Source of the DNA: Desertivirga arenae
GTDB lineage: Bacteria > Bacteroidota > Bacteroidia > Sphingobacteriales > Sphingobacteriaceae
NCBI RefSeq assembly: GCF_017355785.1
Contig: NZ_JAFEWE010000001.1
Location: 965,332 to 1,029,331, forward strand
DNA length: 64,000 nucleotides
Direction of reading: 5' to 3'
Made by a program: the position numbers and the translations under genes. Positions 40,701 through 47,755 of the stretch are shown in pieces. The stretch's first letter is position 1. Every line of letters starts with the position of its first letter. The notes beneath the pieces were generated by a model. It searched no databases. It was not told the origin of the DNA and was given only the letters and a program-made list of their open reading frames with translations.

Positions 40701-41049
40701 ACCTGCGGGAGTCTGTTAGCTTTGAAGTACTTTTATAAATTCTAAAAGTGCGGGAGTCGTACTTATTTAAGCAATACCTGGTGCCCAGCCACATATACCC
40801 TCGGGGGTCCTGAGCAATGGCAAGAACTGAATTTTGAGACAGGCCCTGAGCTACAGTATAGTGTTCAAACGATAACTTCTCTTGTCCTTGAAGGTTGAAA
40901 GAAATGAAAAAACTGAGATAGCTCAAGAGCTCGAACAAAGTACGGCTGAGCCACTGGTTCAAACCCGGGAATATTGTTCTATTACAGAATACTAAAAGAG
41001 AATTAGGGCACATTTCAGATGGGTTAAGGTATACCTGTTTCTGCTGCAC
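37777..41049 (-). CDS. Reg_prop beta-propeller / Y_Y_Y membrane sensor fused to an IS1595-transposase-type zinc-ribbon/HTH module
   Basis: A 1090-residue protein built like the sensor half of a hybrid two-component system. It has a signal or anchor segment (about 35-55), Reg_prop repeats (about 60-690, many WxGT/S units such as GYMWLGTRYCLNKYD), a Y_Y_Y domain (about 730-815), one membrane helix (about 835-855) and a coiled coil (about 857-925). Instead of HisKA/HATPase/receiver/AraC it ends in a zinc ribbon (Cys966/Cys969, Cys985/Cys988) and HTH-like stretch shared with the 7TM-DISM protein at 30870-32792. Propeller sensors of this class bind PUL oligosaccharides in the periplasm. I infer a one-component transmembrane regulator. 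An alternative ATG at 41013 exists. A proposed operator lies upstream of its own gene. Confidence 0.88.
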   Translation of the reverse strand: MQQKQVYLNPSEMCPNSLLVFCNRTIFPGLNQWLSRTLFELLSYLSFFISFNLQGQEKLSFEHYTVAQGLSQNSVLAIAQDPRGYMWLGTRYCLNKYDSRTFRIYKSTSKLTDSRRSNEYVQALLKDSKGSLWVGTRAGLNLYKALADSFTTFNRFNGNTSDANYINCLFEDDRSNVWIGTNEGLAILTDRKREVFQNRFIYQGRAFTFKPFKVNVIFQDHRKIIWIGTQRGLLGIELKGNVIARIRHFEKGAAGLTDNYITAINEDKQHCLWVGTLKKGLFLFNNTTSSFTSFSHDPSDPSSIVNNYIRKIFVHQNGKLWLATQNGLSIFDPQRKQAISYQNNPQDPHSLNQNSIYDIYEDSSGSIWLGTYYGGVNVTHFYDTPFNTIKSGKAINGLSSNVISSISADSSGNLWIGTEAAGVNYLDVKTGKFTTYKDSGGEEGISSNLIKWIYKDRDNEIWLANHQGGLNYFDKKKNRFVHHLHNDQNKRSIPSDDATCLLEDSERRFWVGTEDQGLCFFNKKDKTFTLLPSAFGLPVTCKYINWIYEDSRRNVWVGASNGTYVLFHGRANFVNFFSFIDRAHRPASNIVNSFREDRYGSIWLGSYFGGLYNYRPGSRRLKVFTVKDGLPTNNVLGILESKNGILWLSTDNGLSRFDSKRKEFINYNTYDGLPGNVFSYNSAFKASNGRFYFGSNNGLVNFYPDSIRKNTKTPKVVFTGLSLFNRRVGVNDSTGLLGQDISLTRELRFDYDQNSFSIDFAILNFIKSAKNKFAFRLEGFEKQWNFVTTPSASYTNLNPGTYTLIVKATNNDGVWNEEGMQLIITVTPPFWMTWWFRVLILFAIFLVAFLFYHYRINSIKKQKVVLERLVEVRTSEVVEKAEIIIRQNEELSQANNLLKEQADEITRMNILLERDNQELSVNIEKVTRARVMSQDVDFEEFSKIYPDKETCFKYLSDLKWDKGFKCRRCNNDHYFSGHLPYSRRCTKCRYEESVIAYTIFQNSRIAINKAFYMLFLVYSSKGKISSHKLSEILSIRQSTCWSYSSRMKKVLDERKRELKKDPDKGWTLLILDHEENQKSGRTVQGEMDEE

Positions 41050-41142
41050 GAAGATTAAGGAATAACTTGTTTGGCAATGACTCTACTGTAGATTATCAAT
41101 TACTAGTCTTCAAATCAGACTATAATTATGATAAAACCTAAA

Positions 41143-41173
41143 TAAAACTAGGGGAAATAATGCGGGTATACAA
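41143..41173 (-). promoter_or_regulatory. Candidate promoter of the propeller regulator gene
   Basis: On the minus strand TTG (41173-41171) and TAGTTTTA (41150-41143) are 20 bp apart, matching the Bacteroidota promoter pattern. The predicted start near 41136 leaves a leader of roughly 90 nt. Confidence 0.5.
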
Positions 41174-41194
41174 AACAAAAACAACAGAAATATC

Positions 41195-41235
41195 TGAAAA
41201 TCAACAATATAACGGAAAAACAATACGCTTTAATC
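41195..41235 (-). promoter_or_regulatory. Proposed PUL operator, site b (propeller regulator gene)
   Basis: The minus strand reads GATTAAAGCGTATTGTTTTT (41235-41216) and TTGATTTTCA (41204-41195), 11 bp apart as in site a. It sits at nearly the same distance from its -7 box (73 versus 74 bp from core to box), suggesting autoregulation and co-regulation with the GH2 operon. Confidence 0.5.
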
Positions 41236-41344
41236 TCAAGCTTAAAAATCTTTAATTAGCTGAATACCAAAAACAACCTTCCGCTGTAAAAAACAGTTTT
41301 AATACGGTTAAATAACATTTGTTCTTTAACGTCTCCAGGTAGAA

Positions 41345-41377
41345 CTAAAAAAGCCCTGGCTGTTAATTCCAGAGCTT
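41345..41377 (-). terminator. Terminator after the MG2-type gene
   Basis: AAGCcCTGG pairs with CCAGaGCTT (one mismatch) around a 9-nt loop, followed on the minus strand by a run of six T. It is 40 bp past the stop codon of the 41417-44197 gene. Confidence 0.75.
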
Positions 41378-41416
41378 CTTGTTATTTTAAAAATTCTTAA
41401 TTTCAAGCAGAGTTAC

Positions 41417-44197
41417 TCATTTTCCCACTTTTAATTTAACCGTCTTAAATCCTACTGCTCCCATTAGATCTGCACCTTGAACTAGCACGGTATAGGTGCC
41501 TGCTTTATCGGTTGTATAAAAGTATACATTTGCCTTACCCGAGCTATTCGTAATTAAATTAGGAGCCCAAAAAACTGTTGTTCTATAGTCAGGAAGCTTA
41601 GAGGCGTTCGCTGAATATTTTGGTTGATAAAATTCCTTGGGCCAGGTAATAGGCAGAGGACGATAAACAGTAACTCCTGGAGTTCGTCTGATAGATATAC
41701 CATTACCTGAACGCGTAGTAATTTCTACAAAAGCGAAGCTATTGTTAATATTCATCATTTCCTTGGTATCAAGAAACTGAGAAGAGTATTTTGAAGCGTA
41801 TCGCTGATTATACATAACTTCGACACCCAACAAGTCAGTAGTCTCGATATTAGACAAAGCATCTTCAATAAACCTCGAATAATCATATAAAATTGGAGGA
41901 TCAGACGGCATATAAAGGCGATTTAGCTCTACACCATCCACTACAAATCGCACGCGCTTCTCATTTAAATAGTAGTATTTATCGGTATCCTTTAATCGAA
42001 GACTAAAACCCTTTAAATACTTCTCCATATACTGTAATACATTCATTGTTCCAGCTGCCAAAGCATCTTTCTCATCCAGTATCTGATCTGCTTCACCTGC
42101 CCCGTTTAAATTTTTGGATGTTCTAATCGCCTTTTTGGCTGTAACCACAACATCCTTCAACATTTGGCCTTGTCCCTTAATTTGTTCAGCCGCTATTCTT
42201 TCCCTTTGTTTTACCGAATTTAAAGAGGTTGAATCAGCATTTACAAACCAGGGGACAACCAGTGGTTCATTTTGTTTAATGACAGGTGCTGGCTTAAATT
42301 CATCTACCTCTAGCCCAACATTAAAACTTTTTCCTCTGGCAGTACGGGCCTGCACGAAAAAACTTACAGTATCAACCGGTGGCAAGTTCCGGAAAGTAAA
42401 CCGACCGGAAGAGTTCGTTAGTGTGTCTTTAATAAAGTGATATTTACCGGAAGCAAGTAGTAACAGCTTTGAATTAGCTACCGGCTTATTAAGAATATTA
42501 GAAACCTTACCAGTGACACGAAAATCAGGTTCAGGAGCAAAAGTGGGCCGGGTATTGACATTAAGAATTTGCGACCATTTATACCCTATCCAACCTTGCG
42601 TTAGCATCAGAAGGTCTCTTGCAACTGCAGCTTCCTTTGTTCCATTGAAATACCAGCCAGGCTCCTCTATGTATCCTTTTAACTCAGAACGGAGGTAAAC
42701 CTGACTAAGAATATTGTTTTCGGCTGAATCTGATCTCACTTGAGAATCGTCTGTAACTGAAAGGGAAAAACTTCCCTGTACTGGTTTTCCATCAGGATAA
42801 CTAACCTGTATGTTAACAGGGACGCTATCTCTTAAAGAAAGGCCTGGCTTCTCAGTGGACACTTTTATATCAAGTTGCTGAAGATGGTCAATGAAGGTGA
42901 TACGCTCATTAATCGGCTCGTTCTTGTCGTTGAATAGAGTAAAATGAGCAATCCCGGGAGGAAAAAGACGTTTGTCAACTTTACCTCCTATCCGCTGTTT
43001 ATTAGCAACAAAATTTGCTGCGTAAGCCACTTGTCCCTGAGCAAAACCTACCAGCTTATAAGTTTGATTATTAACAAGGCCTTCGCTATATAAAACATAT
43101 ACTCTTAATGAGTCGGCACTTGGAGTGTTTAGCACTTGTAAAACGGTACCCGAGGGCTTTGTAACTGGTAAAGAATAAGCCTTGTCTGTTCCATCGCTAA
43201 GTTTTATGCTTGCAGTATAGGATTCCCCCAGCACAGGGGTTAGGCTAAAAACCCCCATCCCCTTATGCGTAGATTGAAATGAAGTGACCTGCTCATTTTT
43301 ATTATTCTTTATAACACCTTCAACGTCTACACCTTTTCCATCTCCATTTATTGCTTTAAATGCCACTGTGCAGGGAAGGCCAGCTACAAGATGACCACTT
43401 TCGGGCATAAACTGCAGATCAATATCCTTTTCCTGCCTTATGATTAAAGGAAAGGAGAGCTTTTGCTTTGTTCCGCCCTTTTCCTCAGCCTCCAGGTATA
43501 ATGTTCTGATCGCATCATCGTTACTCAGGGGAATATTTATTTCGAGAGAATTCTTCAAAGTCTCATACTCATCCTTCATAATGATCCTCTTTCCGTCGGT
43601 CAATTTCCATTCTATAGTTTTATATCCTAGAGGCTGGTTGTTTGCAGTTTTGAATTGAATGGAACACCGGAGGGTTTCTCTACCATTCACCTGATCGATT
43701 TTGTTCGATTGGCTAACAATCCAGTGTTCTGGCGAATGATCACTGATATAGATTCGTTTTCTAAAAAAACTCTCCTCTGCCTGATTCTGCATCCAGTTAG
43801 TATAAGCTCTTAATACATAAGTACCTTCACTTAATCCATCAGGTAGGATAATTTGTCCCCAGGAAACACCCAAAAAGACAGGTACTGAAATTCGTTTGAC
43901 CAGGCTATTGTTTGTTAGTAACTCGATATACATTAATCCGCTAAGTGGTGAATAACCCAGGCTCTCGGAAAAAAGGTACGACTTGAACCAGAGCGTATCG
44001 CCACGAACGTAGGACGATCTGTCTGTGTGTAAAAAGATTTTCTCCTGAGGGAAGCGGTTGCTGAATGTATCTACTGCTGCGAATAGTTGGGAAAAAAGAG
44101 GATTAGAGGGGAGAGTTTGCTTCTCCGAATTCTGGGCATTTAAAGTGTTAATAGCAAAAACCAGCAACATTAAAATGCAGAAGAGCTTTTGTTCCAT
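41417..44197 (-). CDS. MG2-domain / carboxypeptidase-regulatory-like / plug-like surface protein
   Basis: A 926-residue secreted protein (signal to about residue 21, INTLNAQ). It opens with the Bacteroidota MG2-like pattern PQEKIFLHTDRSSYVRGDTLWFKSYL and continues through alpha-2-macroglobulin-like Ig domains, a carboxypeptidase-regulatory-like domain (about 555-630, FRVTGKVSNILNKPVANSKLLL) and a plug-like region (about 690-800, MNVLQYMEKYLKGFSL...VRFVVDGVELN). It has no barrel. Proteins of this type are common in Bacteroidota and often lie beside TonB-dependent systems, but their role is not established. Here it has its own terminator and lies directly upstream of the propeller regulator, so a link to the locus is possible but unproven. 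Confidence 0.8.
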   Translation of the reverse strand: MEQKLFCILMLLVFAINTLNAQNSEKQTLPSNPLFSQLFAAVDTFSNRFPQEKIFLHTDRSSYVRGDTLWFKSYLFSESLGYSPLSGLMYIELLTNNSLVKRISVPVFLGVSWGQIILPDGLSEGTYVLRAYTNWMQNQAEESFFRKRIYISDHSPEHWIVSQSNKIDQVNGRETLRCSIQFKTANNQPLGYKTIEWKLTDGKRIIMKDEYETLKNSLEINIPLSNDDAIRTLYLEAEEKGGTKQKLSFPLIIRQEKDIDLQFMPESGHLVAGLPCTVAFKAINGDGKGVDVEGVIKNNKNEQVTSFQSTHKGMGVFSLTPVLGESYTASIKLSDGTDKAYSLPVTKPSGTVLQVLNTPSADSLRVYVLYSEGLVNNQTYKLVGFAQGQVAYAANFVANKQRIGGKVDKRLFPPGIAHFTLFNDKNEPINERITFIDHLQQLDIKVSTEKPGLSLRDSVPVNIQVSYPDGKPVQGSFSLSVTDDSQVRSDSAENNILSQVYLRSELKGYIEEPGWYFNGTKEAAVARDLLMLTQGWIGYKWSQILNVNTRPTFAPEPDFRVTGKVSNILNKPVANSKLLLLASGKYHFIKDTLTNSSGRFTFRNLPPVDTVSFFVQARTARGKSFNVGLEVDEFKPAPVIKQNEPLVVPWFVNADSTSLNSVKQRERIAAEQIKGQGQMLKDVVVTAKKAIRTSKNLNGAGEADQILDEKDALAAGTMNVLQYMEKYLKGFSLRLKDTDKYYYLNEKRVRFVVDGVELNRLYMPSDPPILYDYSRFIEDALSNIETTDLLGVEVMYNQRYASKYSSQFLDTKEMMNINNSFAFVEITTRSGNGISIRRTPGVTVYRPLPITWPKEFYQPKYSANASKLPDYRTTVFWAPNLITNSSGKANVYFYTTDKAGTYTVLVQGADLMGAVGFKTVKLKVGK

Positions 44198-44420
44198 GGA
44201 TTTGATAAGTAATAGTGTTTAAGGCAAAAGGTCATTTATGCAGTAGAGGCCTAACGTTGGAAAGCGATCTATCTATAAATGGCTAAAATTCAAGACCAAT
44301 CTAGTGAGATTATTTGAAGAAAGGAGAAGAGATTTAAATAATATAAGAGACAGGAGTTAGAATAATAACCTAACGATACAAGTATCTGTTGAAGAAATAA
44401 AAGTGGACAAAATAAAGGTT

Positions 44421-44651
44421 CTAAAATCTGTACCGTAAGCCGATCGCTCTTCCAATAGATTCTAGAATATTCTTATCGATTTGATGATTCGGATCTTTTG
44501 CCTGCCAGCTGTTACTAGCCTTCACCAGGGTGATATTCTGGCTATTAATATGAATAGGAATTTCTGTAGTATTTTTAGTAATTGGTTCTTTATTTAATAA
44601 TGAGAAATTATAATCAGTATTGTTAATTGTAATCCTTAAAACCCTTGCCAT
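44421..44651 (-). CDS. Small hypothetical protein
   Basis: A 76-residue reading frame with no recognised domain. It is polar, lacks a signal or membrane segment and ends in the aromatic-basic GLRYRF. Support comes from a normal ATG start, sensible composition and absence of a competing gene. It lies alone between the MG2-type gene and the MFS transporter. Confidence 0.55.
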   Translation of the reverse strand: MARVLRITINNTDYNFSLLNKEPITKNTTEIPIHINSQNITLVKASNSWQAKDPNHQIDKNILESIGRAIGLRYRF

Positions 44652-44842
44652 AACCCTACTAAGTTATACTAATTTTTTTAGTCACACAAAAGCTTTTAAT
44701 AAATAATTCTCATTTAATTCAGGAGAAATTTCTCTCCTTTTCAAGCAACTCTTAGTTATAAATAAATATCACCTGCGAGAAAAGGAGCAATTATCATGCA
44801 TGGTAATATTCTACGGAATAACCTCTATATAAACGCGGATAT

Positions 44843-44883
44843 AAAAAGATTCCTGCAAAACGGGAAAACCGTCTTACAGGAAT
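44843..44883 (-). terminator. Terminator after the MFS transporter gene
   Basis: ATTCCTG (44849-44855) pairs with CAGGAAT (44877-44883), with an inner ACGG/CCGT stem, followed on the minus strand by CTTTTTAT. It begins 7 bp past the transporter stop codon. Confidence 0.75.
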
Positions 44884-44889
44884 GTATTG

Positions 44890-46080
44890 TTAGTTGAGTG
44901 CTACTGGTTTCAATTTACTTTTTAACAACACTGCCATAATTGCGGCCAATGAAAGTAAAGCGGCAAAAAGGAAGAATATACTTGAATAATTAGTAGTTAA
45001 AGAAATAAGCCAGGGACCTGCAAATGCAGCAACAGACCAGGCAATTAGAACATAGCCAAACACAGGTCCTAATTTCTCCGCCCCATATATGTCTTTTATA
45101 AAAGCCGGCATAGTAGCAAAAGCTCCGCCATAGCAACTAATAATAACGAAAACCAGGGTTTGGAATAAATACGCATTACTGGTTTGAGTAAGGAGAATGA
45201 AGCAAACTGCTCCTACCGCAAAGAAAATAAGATATGTATTCCATCTTCCGGCTCTATCAGAGATGCTCGACCAGACAAGTCTTCCTAATCCATTGAAGAG
45301 TCCAATGATCCCTACAAAGGCTATTGCCGCGGTTTCACTTATATGAATCACATCCTTTGCCATAGGGGCCGCTACTGCTATTAACGCAATTCCACAAGTA
45401 GTGTTAAGGAACAACATTAGCCATAAAGCATAAAACTTAACATCGGTAAGTAATTCGTTTATAGGCACGTGCGAGCCACCGCTATGGTAGTCCTTAACAT
45501 TGCTGGAAGAAACAGCCGGAGCTTCCAGGTATAGTGAAGCAAACACTATCAGCAAAGCATAAACTACAGCAAGGGAATAAAAAGAATTGGAAACACCGAC
45601 TGTATTCGTTAGCGGCGTAATAATTTGTGAGGCAAGTATAGATCCTGCTGCAAATGACATAATAACCAGACCTGAACCCAAACCAGGTTTATCAGGAAAC
45701 CACTTTACAACAACAGATACTGGTGTAATATACCCGAATCCCAGTCCAATACCACTAATAACACCATAAGTTACATAGAATAGAGGAAGCGAGCCGATGG
45801 AACTTGCAAACCCTGCTCCGGCCAGTCCCACCCCAAAGAATATTGCCCCTAATAACCCTGCTTTCTTAGGCCCTATTTTTTGAACAAACTTTCCCATAAA
45901 CGCGGCTGTGAACCCTAAAAAGCAGATAGCCAAACTAAAAGCAAGTTTTAATTGGTGAGCATCCCAGCCATTCAATACTTCTATAGGTTTTATCCAAACG
46001 CTGTACGCATATATAGAACCTATTGACAACTGCAAGATCATGCCTGCCGCTGCCATTAACCATTTATTTTTCGGAATCAT
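44890..46080 (-). CDS. MFS transporter, oxalate/formate antiporter-like (OFA) family
   Basis: A 396-residue inner-membrane protein with 12 predicted helices. The start WLMAAAGMILQLSIGSIYAYSVWIKPI and the stretch GVISGIGLGFGYITPVSVVVKWFPDKPGLGSGLV are characteristic of OFA-family MFS carriers, which exchange small organic anions such as oxalate, formate or lactate/pyruvate. Substrate cannot be fixed from sequence. It is a single gene with its own terminator, divergent from the sensor protein at 46293, with 212 bp between them. Confidence 0.88.
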   Translation of the reverse strand: MIPKNKWLMAAAGMILQLSIGSIYAYSVWIKPIEVLNGWDAHQLKLAFSLAICFLGFTAAFMGKFVQKIGPKKAGLLGAIFFGVGLAGAGFASSIGSLPLFYVTYGVISGIGLGFGYITPVSVVVKWFPDKPGLGSGLVIMSFAAGSILASQIITPLTNTVGVSNSFYSLAVVYALLIVFASLYLEAPAVSSSNVKDYHSGGSHVPINELLTDVKFYALWLMLFLNTTCGIALIAVAAPMAKDVIHISETAAIAFVGIIGLFNGLGRLVWSSISDRAGRWNTYLIFFAVGAVCFILLTQTSNAYLFQTLVFVIISCYGGAFATMPAFIKDIYGAEKLGPVFGYVLIAWSVAAFAGPWLISLTTNYSSIFFLFAALLSLAAIMAVLLKSKLKPVALN

Positions 46081-46292
46081 ATAGGATTAATTATACTTTA
46101 CGAAGGTACAAGCCTTGATTTCCAGAAAAATGACCTGTAGCATAAGATTATGTGATATGAAAAAACAAAAGCAGTTTATATACGGTATCAATTTTTTCTA
46201 TAAATTAGAACAAGAATAATAATCTAAATTGCACTCTCTAAACTAACTAACTCCAACGCACGCATTTAAAGGGCTAGTCGCAGCCTACATTT

Positions 46293-47552
46293 ATGAAATC
46301 AGCATTTGAAAGAGCACTCGGTGTATTCTGTATAATTGTACTTATAGGCTTAATTATTTTAGGAATTTTAACGTTCCGAGTAAATAAGACAGTAGATGAT
46401 ACAAATAGATGGGTACTTCATACTCACGATGTATTGTTTAAAGCTGAACAAGTCCTTTTCTCTGTGAACGAATTGGAACATGCATTGGAGCCTGCCAGAT
46501 CAACTAGTTTGATAAACACGCCCGGATTAAGTGTTTTAAAGGATTCTTTACTTAGCAAAATACATTATCTGAAATATCTTACCAGGGATAATAGCAGTCA
46601 GCAGGTGAGGATAAGAAAACTTGAGACACTAGTTAAATTAAGAACTAAACGACAATCGGTAGGCTTTAATACCAATGTTAGGTTCCAGGATAGCTTAAGG
46701 TTGGCTTCGCAAAATTTGGTTGACCAAATCCAAAAGGAGGAGAATGAATTGTTGGCGTCAAGGACAAAGGCAAATAACTCAAGCAGAAAAGCATTAAACC
46801 TCCTATTTTACAGCTTTCTTCTTGCTGGATTGCTCTTACTGATTTCGACCTACTTTGCCTTAAAGAAATACTTTGTCTTGCAAAAAGAAAGTGAGTTGAC
46901 CATTTTGAAATTGAATCAAAAACTTGAGAAAAGAGTAGAAGAAAAAGCAAGTCAACTTTTAGAAAAAGAAAAACAGTATCAATTAGTATTAGACAATTTA
47001 CTTGAGGGAGCACAGATTATTGACAGGGAATGGCGCTTTATGTATGTGAACGATGCATTGACAAGACAAGCCCGTTTCTCAGTCGAAGAAATGATTGGAG
47101 CAAAACTGACCGACTTGTTCCCAGGAATTGAGGAGACTGAACTTTTCAAACATTTGGAAAAAGTGATGACTATGCGAGTTCCGGAAAAATTCGAAAACAC
47201 CTTTCATTATCCTAACGGAGATGTTGCGTATTTCGAATTAAGTATTGAACCTATAATGGAAGGTTTGTTTGTTTTATCTATGGACATCACTGACCGAAAG
47301 ATTAAAGAATTATACAAGGAGCAATACATTGCCGAACTGGAAGAGGTATTATTCAAAATATCCCACGAGGTTAGATCACCGGTAGTAAAAATCCTTGGAG
47401 TGGCACAACTGATGGAACTTTCACTTATCGAAGAAAAGGAACTCCCCATGATTATTGATTCAATGAAAAGCTGTGCGCTTTTGTTAGACAGATATACAAG
47501 AGAACTTTCTGAGTTTGTAACAGAAATGAAAGAAAGCTCTGCTGATCAGTAA
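46293..47552 (+). CDS. CHASE3-PAS-HisKA sensor lacking the ATPase domain
   Basis: A 419-residue membrane protein: helix 1 (about 8-29), a periplasmic helical CHASE3-like domain (30-165), helix 2 (168-190), a coiled coil (195-225), a PAS domain (about 225-335, DNLLEGAQIIDREWRFMYVNDA) and a dimerisation/phosphoacceptor helix with the H-box ISHEVRSPVVK (His358). It ends about 60 residues later without the N, G1 or G2 boxes of a HATPase domain, and no such domain follows in the next gene. It might be phosphorylated by another kinase or act as a signalling dimer without catalysis. The stop codon is natural, with no obvious frameshift. Confidence 0.85.
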   Translation: MKSAFERALGVFCIIVLIGLIILGILTFRVNKTVDDTNRWVLHTHDVLFKAEQVLFSVNELEHALEPARSTSLINTPGLSVLKDSLLSKIHYLKYLTRDNSSQQVRIRKLETLVKLRTKRQSVGFNTNVRFQDSLRLASQNLVDQIQKEENELLASRTKANNSSRKALNLLFYSFLLAGLLLLISTYFALKKYFVLQKESELTILKLNQKLEKRVEEKASQLLEKEKQYQLVLDNLLEGAQIIDREWRFMYVNDALTRQARFSVEEMIGAKLTDLFPGIEETELFKHLEKVMTMRVPEKFENTFHYPNGDVAYFELSIEPIMEGLFVLSMDITDRKIKELYKEQYIAELEEVLFKISHEVRSPVVKILGVAQLMELSLIEEKELPMIIDSMKSCALLLDRYTRELSEFVTEMKESSADQ

Positions 47553-47664
47553 GAAGAATAAAGCTCTCCCTAGATCCACACTACAGCCACCTATTACCTT
47601 AATCTCAATCACAGTTAAAACTGATTCCGATCATTCTTTACCTTCCCTACTTCAGCTTTCTTTG

Positions 47665-47690
47665 TGCTATGCCGGCGATAGCAGGTTTTT
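47665..47690 (+). terminator. Likely terminator of the sensor gene
   Basis: TGCTAT (47665-47670) pairs with ATAGCA (47678-47683) around a 7-nt loop, followed by GGTTTTT. It lies about 112 bp past the sensor stop codon. Confidence 0.5.
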
Positions 47691-47705
47691 AGAATTTCCA
47701 TAATT

Positions 47706-47755
47706 TATATTTCTAAGGTAAGGAGGTGGAACAGTAATGCTCACCTCCTTTTTTT
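47706..47755 (+). promoter_or_regulatory. Porin leader: -7-like box, SD-containing hairpin and T tract
   Basis: TATATTTC (47706-47713) resembles the TAnnTTTG -7 box. Directly after it AAGGAGGTG (47720-47728), a perfect Shine-Dalgarno sequence, pairs over nine bases with CACCTCCTT (47742-47750), followed by a run of T. ATG 47737 lies in the loop, 8 nt after the SD. The hairpin could act as a translational switch or as a terminator. Confidence 0.55.

Larger units (their letters stand above)
41050..41416 (-). promoter_or_regulatory. Intergenic region upstream of the propeller regulator
   Basis: This 367-bp stretch holds the terminator of the MG2-type gene (41345-41377), then about 110 bp of AT-rich DNA, operator site b, the promoter and the regulator leader. 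No coding sequence is seen. Confidence 0.5.

Noticed and set aside
44721..44742. Hairpin AGGAGA/TCTCCT with T run as a plus-strand terminator
   Set aside because: The stem is only 6 bp and no plus-strand gene lies upstream of it.
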